From positions 1 to 5,829 of the forward strand of contig CAKPZU010000121.1 in the NCBI GenBank assembly GCA_934215405.1: 5,829 nt of DNA, given 5' to 3'. The first letter of the stretch is position 1. Each line of letters begins with the position of its first letter. A model generated the notes under the pieces. That model made no database searches. It saw only the letters and a list, made by a program, of their open reading frames with translations, and was not told the DNA's origin. Below are positions 1-5,829 of the stretch, piece by piece. Made by a program: the position numbers and the translations under genes. The DNA is from an uncultured Bacilli bacterium. Its GTDB lineage: Bacteria > Bacillota_I > Bacilli_A > RFN20 > CAG-631.

Positions 1-947
1 GGGTGCTGTAAACTTTTTAATTGCACCATCAATGCAAGATAAAAAGGATTTATACATAAAGGAAGCATTATTATTGTATAATCATCATTAATATAAGCCC
101 CTGTTTTTATGCTTTTATTTTGCATATATGTGACTTTACTTATTGAATTATCATTGTTAGTAAAATCATCAACATAGTTTTGCTCTTTTTTAAAAGCATT
201 TGTCCATGTTCCTTTTAAATAAATAGTATTAAGTAACCAGCAAATACCATTATAATCCTTAAAGTCTTCAGCTTTAACATTTAGAAAATTACGTGTTTTT
301 TTGTTTATATATGATGCTAATTCATTATGGGCTTCTTCACTATTTAAAGCCCCAGTAAATATTTCAGCATAATAATTATTTGCTAATGTTTCAAGGTAAT
401 CTTGATGCACAGCATTTTTAAATTTATTATCAAGCCAAATTGATTGATTTAGCTCTAAGGTAGTTTTATCATTATCCTTTGTTGTATTGTTTAGCATTCT
501 TAAGATTTCTTTACTATATGAAAAGCTATCATTATAGCAAAGAGCCTTTTTTAATTCGTCATATGAATTGTTATTAGCTCCTTCAAGAAGTAAAGTATAA
601 CAAGTTTGAATACTAAGTGGTGAGTAAATTATGTTTTCATCTTTATTTAAGGTGTCATTAAAATTAATGGTAAATTGCTTTATTGAATTAATATAGTTTT
701 CGTTTAATGGTAAATTATCTTTGTTATACACTCTTTTAACATCTTTTAAAGCATTAATTGCTGATGAATTATTGTTTTTAAATATTAGTGGTAATGAAAT
801 TACCAAGCAAGCTGTTAAAGCACAAAATGAAATTACTATTGGTTTAATTCTTTTCCTTTCTTTTTTATTAAGATATTGATTATAATCAATATTTTGATTT
901 ATTTCATTAAAGTTATCTTTAAAATTTTGATTAAATATTTTATTCAT
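1..947 (-). CDS. Membrane-anchored serpin (serine protease inhibitor family), C-terminus beyond window
   Basis: The ATG at 947-945 opens a frame that runs off the left edge (315 codons plus 2 bases). Residues 1-36 are polar and end in a basic KKERKRIK stretch. Residues 37-56 form one hydrophobic segment, giving an N-in, C-out signal anchor. From about residue 85 the serpin fold is readable: ENIIYSPLSIQ (104-113, the conserved N-I-x-x-SPLSI motif), LLLEGANNNSYDELKKAL (119-136), a SYINKKTRNFL segment (212-222) matching the INxWVxxxTxGKI block, and LLNTIYLKGTWTNAF (238-252) matching the NAIYFKGxWxxxF block. The reactive-centre loop lies outside the window, so protease specificity and inhibitory ability cannot be judged. 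Codon use and protein content suggest a frame loss near 52-84 (separate entry). The gene overlaps the upstream sigma gene by 8 nt, so the two are surely one transcript. Serpins trap proteases by suicide cleavage; this one would act on the outer face of the membrane. The family call is firm; a signalling role is inference. Confidence 0.9.
   Translation of the reverse strand, partial: MNKIFNQNFKDNFNEINQNIDYNQYLNKKERKRIKPIVISFCALTACLVISLPLIFKNNNSSAINALKDVKRVYNKDNLPLNENYINSIKQFTINFNDTLNKDENIIYSPLSIQTCYTLLLEGANNNSYDELKKALCYNDSFSYSKEILRMLNNTTKDNDKTTLELNQSIWLDNKFKNAVHQDYLETLANNYYAEIFTGALNSEEAHNELASYINKKTRNFLNVKAEDFKDYNGICWLLNTIYLKGTWTNAFKKEQNYVDDFTNNDNSISKVTYMQNKSIKTGAYINDDYTIIMLPLCINPFYLALMVQLKSLQH
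52..84 (-). other. Probable frameshift (one base missing) in the serpin gene
   Basis: In the open serpin frame the last ~17 codons read as PLCINPFYLALMVQLKSLQH, with codons uncommon in this gene (TTG, ATG, GTG, CAG, CAC in quick succession) and no serpin pattern. The frame one base back is open from 81 to 1, after a TGA at 84-82. It reads ASFMYKSFLSCIDGAI then KKFTAP, with typical local codons (ATT GAT GGT GCA ATT AAA). Its GA-x-x-x-F-x-x-P pattern resembles the strand that leads to the conserved LP of serpins. Restoring one base within this interval would join the two frames. No canonical slippery heptamer lies in the right phase. It could be an assembly indel or a real mutation. The call is uncertain because only about 80 bases of the shifted frame are visible. 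Confidence 0.45.
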
Positions 948-1461
948 AATACACTCCTTTGAATTCAGTTTGAATTCTTTTGATAATTCTTTTCATTTTC
1001 ATTCTAATATTACTGCTAGATGTTTTATATTTTTTAGCTAATTCTATTGATGAATAATCATTTATTAAATAATCATTTAAAAGTGAAAATTCTTCATCAC
1101 TTAAGAAGTCCTTTAAATCTAAAATAAACTTATTTGTAGATATTTTGTAGCTTTCATTGTTGATTTTTTCATCAAAAGGAATAAAATCCTTATTAGCCTT
1201 TAATCTATTGATAGCCAAATTTTTAGTGGTATTTATTAAATAGTATTTAATAGAAGTGAAATTTGTGTTATTTAGGCTATTAAAGAAATTAATAAAGGTA
1301 TCATTAACTATTTCTTCAACGTCCTCATTGCTTTTTAAATATTTTGACGCAACAAAGGACAGTAATCCATAATACTGATAATAAATATCCTTAAAAGCCT
1401 TTTCTAGTTTGTTTTTGTTGCTACTTTTAATAGCTAAATATAATTTTTCTTCATCTTTCAT
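940..1461 (-). CDS. ECF-type RNA polymerase sigma factor (sigma-70 family)
   Basis: This 173-residue protein has the size and two-domain layout of extracytoplasmic-function sigma factors. Residues about 22-91 look like region 2: AFKDIYYQYYGLL, then DVEEIVNDTFINFFNSL (47-63), which corresponds to the core-binding and -10 recognition helices (family pattern AEDxxQexFxxxw), then YYLINTTKNLAINRLK. Residues about 118-166 are region 4, with LSDEEFSLLNDYLIN followed by a helix-turn-helix (SSIELAKKYKTSSSNIRMKMKRIIKRI) for -35 recognition. No region 1.1 or region 3 is present. A TTG at 1503 would extend the frame by 14 residues, but ATG 1461 is preferred: it has an upstream TAGGT and the extension is hydrophobic, without family features. 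Its stop codon overlaps the serpin start (ATGAATAA, 940-947), so the downstream membrane serpin sits where an anti-sigma factor normally lies. Many ECF sigmas activate their own operon; no matching promoter motif could be assigned here. Confidence 0.92.
   Translation of the reverse strand: MKDEEKLYLAIKSSNKNKLEKAFKDIYYQYYGLLSFVASKYLKSNEDVEEIVNDTFINFFNSLNNTNFTSIKYYLINTTKNLAINRLKANKDFIPFDEKINNESYKISTNKFILDLKDFLSDEEFSLLNDYLINDYSSIELAKKYKTSSSNIRMKMKRIIKRIQTEFKGVYYE
954..960 (-). promoter_or_regulatory. Ribosome binding site of the serpin, inside the sigma gene
   Basis: The minus strand reads AAAGGAG six bases before the serpin ATG at 947. It lies within the last codons of the sigma gene, whose TAA is inside the serpin start region. 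This near-ideal site and the 8-nt gene overlap decide the serpin start and imply translational coupling, as is usual for sigma/anti-sigma pairs. Confidence 0.85.
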
Positions 1462-1470
1462 ATTGTAAGT

Positions 1471-1476
1471 ACCTAC
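1471..1476 (-). promoter_or_regulatory. Weak ribosome binding site of the sigma gene
   Basis: The minus strand reads GTAGGT ten bases before ATG 1461. It is weaker than the other sites in the window, which would fit low basal expression of a regulator. It supports ATG 1461 over the upstream TTG at 1503, which has no purine-rich leader. Confidence 0.5.
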
Positions 1477-1517
1477 ATTAAATAAAACAACATAATAAAT
1501 CAAAATGTCACATTATT

Positions 1518-1523
1518 ATTATA
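1518..1523 (-). promoter_or_regulatory. Possible -10 element for the sigma-serpin operon
   Basis: TATAAT on the minus strand would place a transcript start near 1511, about 50 nt before the sigma ATG at 1461. Positions about 1541-1546 at normal spacing give only TTATTA, a poor -35. In DNA this AT-rich a lone TATAAT is weak evidence, and an ECF-type promoter for autoregulation could not be recognised. Confidence 0.25.
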
Positions 1524-1569
1524 TATTTTTTTTTAATGTCTAATAAAGGAAAAAAAATAATAAAAATTG

Positions 1570-1598
1570 TTGAATGAAAATTATAAATATAATATAAT
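1570..1598 (+). promoter_or_regulatory. Sigma-A-type promoter of the lipoprotein operon
   Basis: The -35 box TTGAAT (1570-1575) and the -10 box TATAAT (1593-1598) are separated by exactly 17 nt. An A-rich tract (1551-1566) just upstream could serve as an UP element. The start of transcription is expected near 1605, leaving a leader of about 44 nt before ATG 1649. The match is good enough that housekeeping transcription of this operon is likely, so control by the divergent ECF sigma is not required by the sequence. Confidence 0.7.
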
Positions 1599-1612
1599 AT
1601 TCCGAGTATTGT

Positions 1613-1633
1613 ATAAGTATTTTAAATACTTAT
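1613..1633. promoter_or_regulatory. 21-nt palindrome (candidate operator or leader hairpin)
   Basis: Arms ATAAGTATTT (1613-1622) and AAATACTTAT (1624-1633) are perfect 10-bp inverted repeats around a single T at 1623. The dyad begins about 8 bases after the predicted transcription start and ends one base before the GGAGGT ribosome site. It could bind a dimeric repressor, or fold as a 9-bp A/U-rich hairpin in the mRNA next to the ribosome site. It has no T-run after it that would make it a terminator. Confidence 0.55.
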
Positions 1634-1634
1634 T

Positions 1635-1640
1635 GGAGGT
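1635..1640 (+). promoter_or_regulatory. Strong ribosome binding site of the Ig-like lipoprotein
   Basis: GGAGGT lies 8 nt before ATG 1649. It fixes the start, which is followed immediately by a lipoprotein signal peptide. Confidence 0.85.
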
Positions 1641-1648
1641 GTAAAAAC

Positions 1649-2308
1649 ATGAAAAAAAGATTTTTAGCATTAGGATTAGTATTTTTTACATTAATTGGCT
1701 GTAATAATAACGCTAGCGATAGCTCATCATTAGATTCAAGCACTGATGCTTCATCAAATAGCTCAATTGTTGAGGAAAACTCATCAATAGCAAGTGATGT
1801 TAGAGTTGAATCAGTAAGCATTGAAAATAAAGAAGTTAAAGCTTTAAAAATTGGACAAACATTACAATTAAATGTTAAGGTTTTACCAGAAAATGCAACA
1901 AATAAATTAGTAAATTATGAATCATCAAATGAAGATGTTGCAACAGTTTCTTTTACTGGAGAGGTTTTAGCAAGAAAAGCCGGTAATGTTACAATTACTG
2001 TAACTAGTGACGATAATAATAAAACAGATTCTATTACATTATCAATATCTTCTGCTTCAGTAAGTTCATTTAATGCAAGCTTTGATGAAAGTGTTGAGAT
2101 TGTTAAATCTAATAATACAACTTATTATAAGCTTGATATTGGTACTGATTATAAATTAAATGTAACGTATGATTCAACTAACAAGGATGATGAAGAATTA
2201 GAAGCTTCATTTGATGTTGATGGCTATTGTTTATTTGATTCAAAAACAAATACATTAACGCCTTTAAAAACAATAGAAAGTTTAGTAAGGTTAAAGGAAC
2301 TAATTTAA
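1649..2308 (+). CDS. Ig-like (Big_2) surface lipoprotein, N-terminal part of a frameshifted gene
   Basis: The start MKKRFLALGLVFFTLIGC is a lipoprotein signal peptide with lipobox L-I-G-C18, so the mature protein should be lipid-anchored on the outer face of the membrane. Residues 19-50 are a Ser/Asn/Asp linker. Residues about 51-133 form a bacterial Ig-like domain of the Big_2 type: VESVSIENKEVKALKIGQ, LNVKVLPENATNKLVNYESS, VATVSFTGEVLARKAGNVTITVTS. Residues from about 146 begin a second Ig-like domain that is cut by the stop at 2306-2308. The last residues (after about 213, VRLKELI) are probably out of the true frame, because the domain continues in the frame used by 2317-4164. With one base restored the protein would have 838 residues. 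It is first in an operon with the next lipoprotein. Big_2 domains usually serve adhesion or as spacers on the surface; no ligand can be named. Confidence 0.85.
   Translation: MKKRFLALGLVFFTLIGCNNNASDSSSLDSSTDASSNSSIVEENSSIASDVRVESVSIENKEVKALKIGQTLQLNVKVLPENATNKLVNYESSNEDVATVSFTGEVLARKAGNVTITVTSDDNNKTDSITLSISSASVSSFNASFDESVEIVKSNNTTYYKLDIGTDYKLNVTYDSTNKDDEELEASFDVDGYCLFDSKTNTLTPLKTIESLVRLKELI
2239..2308 (+). other. Frameshift junction between the two parts of the Ig-like lipoprotein gene
   Basis: The frame of 1649-2308 and that of 2317-4164 are both open between 2239 and 2308. Adding one A to the AAGG at 2287-2290 gives IESLVKVKGTNLKQDMYLK, a smooth alternating beta-strand that ends the second Ig-like domain and leads straight into the second part. 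The downstream part has no ribosome site near ATG 2317, so it is not an independent gene. A slippery heptamer T-TTA-AAA occurs in the correct phase at 2263-2269, so -1 programmed slippage is formally possible. It would insert the less domain-like NNRKFS, and no stimulatory stem is visible after it. Confidence 0.8.
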
Positions 2309-2316
2309 AGCAAGAT

Positions 2317-4164
2317 ATGTATTTAAAAATTAATATTGCTGGAAAAAAAGATGTTGATGAAATGAATGCTATGCTAAAAGCATCAATGGAAAAGGAAAAT
2401 AAAAAGACTGTGCAATCATATCAAGTTAATCTTGATTTTGATACAGTAAGTAAATATACAGGTGATAAAACTCACGCTATACAAAAGACGACATATAATG
2501 TTTATAAGGATTCTATGAACCGTTATATGATTGGTAATACTTTAACTCATAATACTTTTTTAGAGTATGGTGCAACAGAAGCGGTTGAAGAAAATTTTAA
2601 ATCAAATATCTTTAAAGGTATGAGTGATGATGGTAATTATTATGCTTTCCAAGTATATGAAGATGGCTATCATGCAGTTGCTCCTATCAAAAAAACAATT
2701 GTAGATGAGGTTAGTAGCAGCAGTAATCAAATTACACGAGCTGATGCTATTACTAATTCAACTAAGATAATTATGAATAGCCATGTTGGACTATCAGATA
2801 TCGCAACACTTCATTTCGCAGGCTTATATGAAAACTCAATTGGTTTTGGTTCAATTCCTATGTATTTTGGTGGCACTGCTGCAGGAGTTAATTTGAACAT
2901 TGTAGAAGCAAACAATGTAATTACTGCTACAACATTTGTAATTGAAGAGCTTCCATCTCAAGCAAGTAATGGTAAAGCCTTCTTTAATAGGGGTGTATAC
3001 ACATTTAATGATGAGGGCATATTAGTAAATATTAATGTTAAATCATTAGTTTATGACAAGACTTCATTTGATTTTAATAAATTAGAATTAAAAGAAAATG
3101 CAAAGTATTATGAAATGTATAACATCGAATTATCTCAAACATTTGGTAATTTATTTACACAAGAAACTAATGAGTTAGATCCTTCTAAATTGTACTTTAC
3201 TGATTTCACTCCAGTATTTGCTGATAAAAATGGTGAAAAAGCTACAAAATTTGAAGTTGGACAAAAATATCATATTAGTTATTTAAACCAAGCTCCAAAA
3301 TATGCTGATAGCAGAATTGATAATATTATTATTGATGAATCAAGTAATTTAGATGTAGCAACTATTATTAATGAAGGTAGGAGTATCCAAATTGAGTCTG
3401 CTGGAACTACTACTTTAACTATTTATTCAACTAAAAACAAAGTTAAGAAGGAAGTTGTAATTAATGTTGGCGAAACACTTCCTACTTCAATGGAGGTTTT
3501 AGTAAATGGTAAAAAGATGACATCTGTTGATACATTTGTTAATGAAAGTGTTGATAATATTTCATTCAATGTTTTACCAGAAGTTGCTTCTCAGGATATT
3601 GATGTAACAGTTAATGGAAAAGGAGCAATTACTAAAAATGCTAATGGTACTTATAGCTTTGTTTCTAATACTGAAGGTACTTCAACTATTGTTGCAACAA
3701 GTAAGCTTGATGGGGCAGTTAAGGCTTCATTAACTATTAATGTTACGAAAAAAGAAGAAATTAATTCAATCTTAGATGTTTTATTAAAAAATACATATGT
3801 ATGTCATGATGAAAGCGTAGAGGAAGGATATGATGTTATTAGCAATTCCTTGAAATTTACTTCAAAAACTACAGCCGTCCTTACAATTGTTGATGGCCGT
3901 GAAACTGAATATACTATAGATTTAAATGTTGTCATTGATGATGCTAATAATACAATTACCTTTACATCATTTACTGCTATAGATGATTATTATGATGATA
4001 GTATGTATATATTACCTTTAATTAAGTTGAATAAGGCTTATAAGGTAGCTAATGATGGAAGTAGCTTTGAAGTTAATTTATATTTTGTTGAAGATAACAC
4101 AGAATATGACTATGGTGAAGCATCTACAGTGCTTGTGCCATATACATTTGAAATTAGTAAGTAG
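2317..4164 (+). CDS. Ig-like surface lipoprotein, C-terminal part of the frameshifted gene
   Basis: This 615-residue segment continues the lipoprotein that starts at 1649; it has no signal peptide or ribosome site of its own and its ATG is probably internal. Residues 1-9 finish the second Ig-like domain. Residues about 12-285 are a beta-rich domain with a leading helix (DVDEMNAMLKASMEKENKK) that I do not recognise. It resembles the repeated domain of the next gene in its layout and in its closing strands (YTFNDEGILVNINVKSLVY, YYEMYNIELSQTFG). Residues about 288-385 and 388-477 are two further Ig-like domains ending in TTTLTIYSTKNKVKKEVVINV and ASLTINVTK. Residues about 481-615 form a C-terminal all-beta domain beginning INSILDVLLKNTYVC. 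There is no cell-wall sorting motif, which agrees with lipid anchoring through the N-terminal part. The next gene follows after 8 nt. A structural or adhesive surface role is likely but not shown. Confidence 0.8.
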   Translation: MYLKINIAGKKDVDEMNAMLKASMEKENKKTVQSYQVNLDFDTVSKYTGDKTHAIQKTTYNVYKDSMNRYMIGNTLTHNTFLEYGATEAVEENFKSNIFKGMSDDGNYYAFQVYEDGYHAVAPIKKTIVDEVSSSSNQITRADAITNSTKIIMNSHVGLSDIATLHFAGLYENSIGFGSIPMYFGGTAAGVNLNIVEANNVITATTFVIEELPSQASNGKAFFNRGVYTFNDEGILVNINVKSLVYDKTSFDFNKLELKENAKYYEMYNIELSQTFGNLFTQETNELDPSKLYFTDFTPVFADKNGEKATKFEVGQKYHISYLNQAPKYADSRIDNIIIDESSNLDVATIINEGRSIQIESAGTTTLTIYSTKNKVKKEVVINVGETLPTSMEVLVNGKKMTSVDTFVNESVDNISFNVLPEVASQDIDVTVNGKGAITKNANGTYSFVSNTEGTSTIVATSKLDGAVKASLTINVTKKEEINSILDVLLKNTYVCHDESVEEGYDVISNSLKFTSKTTAVLTIVDGRETEYTIDLNVVIDDANNTITFTSFTAIDDYYDDSMYILPLIKLNKAYKVANDGSSFEVNLYFVEDNTEYDYGEASTVLVPYTFEISK

Positions 4165-4167
4165 GTG
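4162..4167 (+). promoter_or_regulatory. Ribosome binding site of the second lipoprotein
   Basis: TAGGTG overlaps the stop codon of the preceding gene (TAG 4162-4164) and lies 5 nt before ATG 4173. The spacing fixes the start and indicates co-transcription of the two lipoprotein genes. Confidence 0.65.
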
Positions 4168-4172
4168 TAACA

Positions 4173-5829
4173 ATGAAAAAGAAATTATTAATAATTAGTC
4201 AAGTATTAGCTTTAGCTTTACTTGCAAGCTGTAATAATGAAAATGTAAGCCAATCTGATAATGTTTCATCAACTGAAGATGTTTCATCATCAATAATTAA
4301 TCAAGAAGCATCAAGTGAAAAGCTTGTTAGCTTATTATCTTCTATTGATGTAAATAAGGTAGTTTCATATGATTTTGTTGATAGATCATATACCTTTAAT
4401 TATTATAATAATCCAAAGTATTTTGTAACTGGCAATTTTAAAACAGGTTGGATCAACTATAAAGCAGCACATTCATTTAAATTATATAATCATAATGTAA
4501 TTACTGATAGTGTGTCAATTGAGGCATTAGATGGTGTTGAAACAACAATTGCAAAAACAAATGATACAGCAAAAGGCCAAATTTTTGTGAAGGATGGCTA
4601 TATTTATGATTACTTTATGTGTGAAACACAGCCAAATCAGTCATTTGTAAATTGCCAAGAAATTGATTATTATCATACTTATGATTCATACTTTAATTAT
4701 TTATCAATTATAGAGGTTATTAAAAATGCTTTTAATGACCCAAATAGTTATTTCCCAACAGATAGCGGCTATGAAGAACCAATTATCGAAATTGAAACTA
4801 TAGATGGCGTTGAACATTATAATTTATCATGTCAATATCCAGGTGATGATAGTTATAAACCAATTATTATAAACTATAGTGTTTCATACGATACAAAAAC
4901 AAAATCATTTAAAGAGATAACTTACAATGATAGAAGTATGCTTGATAAGCTAGATACTGATTATGAAATAGGAACATCAGCATTAACAATTTATACTATT
5001 TCAAATCTTACTCTTGGTAATAAAGATGATTTTAAGGATACATATTATACCTTAGATGATATTCCAAATGAAAGTAGCATTCATAATGCGCCAAAGAAAG
5101 TAATTGATGTATCAAATGTTGCTGATGGTGCAATTTCAGATGATATGGCTTTAGATATTATTCGTAATATTTATGCTTATTCAAATAATGTTAGACAAAC
5201 AAATTATTCAATGATTTATCATGGTGCTTTTGATTTTGCTGAAACTGGAAGAACTGAATTTGGAAATGCTAAATTTGAAGGAAAAATAATTGCTTATAAA
5301 AATAATATTACAGATAATAATGGCTATATTCAATTAGTAGATGAAAATGATTTACCAAATGGTGAAAAGGCTAGCTATAGAATTTTTACAAAAGCAATTG
5401 AAGGTGGTATTATTAGAGGTGGTCAATTTACTAAGTATATTACTTCAGCATTTGCAGGAATTGGAAAAAGCTATATAAGTAGTACTAGAAACTATTTAGA
5501 TGCAAATCCATTATATTGGACAGAAATTGCTTCAATTTTAGAAGATTTCACAAATTATGATTTGGGAAAAACAAAATTTGATAGCGGTGCTACAATGGAA
5601 GTTACAGTATCAGGTATAAAGACTGGCAATAATTTAGAAATTAAAGGCCAACTACATAGTAAATCAAACAATGGTAATAATGTTGAAAACATTGATAGCT
5701 TCACATTTAATATAACTGCTGATAAATTGATGTATTGTAAATTTATTACTACAGGAACTACAACTTCTGGAGAAAAATATAAAGATTCTTATGAGGCTAG
5801 ATTTGTTCATGCAAATAAGGAAGATTTTA
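4173..5829 (+). CDS. Surface lipoprotein of unknown function with two repeated domains, C-terminus beyond window
   Basis: The frame from ATG 4173 is open to the right edge (552 codons). MKKKLLIISQVLALALLASC gives a signal peptide with lipobox L-A-S-C20, followed by a Ser/Asn/Glu linker (21-49) like that of the upstream lipoprotein. I do not recognise a named family. Two halves of about 230-240 residues look homologous. Each opens with a helix (EKLVSLLSSIDVNKV at 49-63; DMALDIIRNIYAYSNNV at 324-340). Each then runs through many beta-strands with aromatic and Asn-rich turns. Each closes with a strand pair and a near-identical ending (LTLGNKDDF at 279-287; FVHANKEDF at 544-552). Such helix-plus-curved-sheet lipoproteins recall LolA/LppX-like folds, but that is only an impression from the pattern. 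It is second in the operon with the Ig-like lipoprotein, so both are probably made together at the cell surface. It has no frameshift within the visible part. Confidence 0.85.
   Translation, partial: MKKKLLIISQVLALALLASCNNENVSQSDNVSSTEDVSSSIINQEASSEKLVSLLSSIDVNKVVSYDFVDRSYTFNYYNNPKYFVTGNFKTGWINYKAAHSFKLYNHNVITDSVSIEALDGVETTIAKTNDTAKGQIFVKDGYIYDYFMCETQPNQSFVNCQEIDYYHTYDSYFNYLSIIEVIKNAFNDPNSYFPTDSGYEEPIIEIETIDGVEHYNLSCQYPGDDSYKPIIINYSVSYDTKTKSFKEITYNDRSMLDKLDTDYEIGTSALTIYTISNLTLGNKDDFKDTYYTLDDIPNESSIHNAPKKVIDVSNVADGAISDDMALDIIRNIYAYSNNVRQTNYSMIYHGAFDFAETGRTEFGNAKFEGKIIAYKNNITDNNGYIQLVDENDLPNGEKASYRIFTKAIEGGIIRGGQFTKYITSAFAGIGKSYISSTRNYLDANPLYWTEIASILEDFTNYDLGKTKFDSGATMEVTVSGIKTGNNLEIKGQLHSKSNNGNNVENIDSFTFNITADKLMYCKFITTGTTTSGEKYKDSYEARFVHANKEDF

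Larger units (their letters stand above)
1462..1648. other. Divergent control region between the sigma-serpin and lipoprotein operons
   Basis: This 187-bp stretch separates the two start codons and is extremely AT-rich, with a 9-T run at 1526-1534 and a 7-A run at 1551-1557. It holds the plus-strand promoter, the 21-nt dyad and the ribosome sites listed separately. The hexamer AATGTC occurs twice, at 1504-1509 and 1535-1540, 31 bp apart. A regulator bound here could affect both operons. No coding frame of its own is credible. Confidence 0.7.

Noticed and set aside
807..818. Lipobox-like L-T-A-C (residues 44-47) in the serpin membrane segment
   Set aside because: The hydrophobic stretch continues for nine residues after the Cys and the preceding tail is 36 residues long, both unlike a lipoprotein signal peptide. 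A signal anchor is more likely, though not certain.
1462..1503. TTG start at 1503 adding 14 residues to the sigma factor
   Set aside because: There is no ribosome site before it, the added residues have no family match, and ATG 1461 has a TAGGT upstream.
1504..1540. Repeated AATGTC hexamer, 31 bp apart (about three helical turns)
   Set aside because: Two 6-mers in such AT-rich DNA are expected by chance; it is noted in the control-region entry only.
1526..1557. T9 and A7 runs as a possible terminator
   Set aside because: No GC-containing stem adjoins either run, and they lie between divergent starts where no transcript should end.
1630..1821. Minus-strand frame of 63 codons
   Set aside because: It lies antisense to the signal peptide and Ser-rich linker of the lipoprotein; its Ser/Leu/Glu content mirrors that linker, and it has no ribosome site.
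2317..2319. ATG 2317 as a true gene start
   Set aside because: No ribosome site lies within reach, no signal peptide follows, and the Ig-like domain runs through it from the upstream frame.

Overview
The window is very AT-rich DNA from a low-GC Gram-positive bacterium, most likely a gut Bacillota of the Bacilli/Erysipelotrichia/RF39 type. This is inferred from base composition, strong AGGAG-type ribosome binding sites, lipobox lipoproteins with Ig-like domains, and a serpin gene. TGG encodes tryptophan and no gene needs TGA read through, so the standard bacterial code applies rather than the mycoplasma code.

Layout: two divergent transcription units meet in a short control region (about 1462-1648). 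On the minus strand, an ECF-type RNA polymerase sigma factor (1461 down to 940) overlaps by 8 nt a membrane-anchored serpin (947 down to the left window edge, incomplete). On the plus strand, a sigma-A-like promoter (TTGAAT, 17 nt, TATAAT) and a 21-nt dyad precede two tightly spaced lipoprotein genes. The first is a large Ig-like (Big_2) lipoprotein (1649-4164) broken by a -1 type frameshift near 2289. The second (4173 to the right edge, incomplete) has no recognised family and appears to contain two copies of one domain.

The most interesting feature is the sigma-serpin pair. A co-transcribed, translationally coupled membrane protein beside an ECF sigma gene is normally its anti-sigma factor. 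Here that place is taken by a protein with a basic cytosolic tail of about 36 residues, one membrane segment and an extracellular serpin fold. This suggests a protease-sensing signalling system in which a host or microbial protease attacking the serpin would alter sigma activity. The divergent lipoproteins are candidate targets. The coupling mechanism is inference; the serpin and sigma identities rest on readable motifs.

Two genes carry apparent single-base frame losses (serpin near 52-84, lipoprotein near 2289). Both shift in the same direction, which fits either assembly indels or early gene decay. No tRNA, rRNA, CRISPR array, insertion sequence or convincing terminator was seen. The only intergenic stretch of any size is the 186-bp divergent region.
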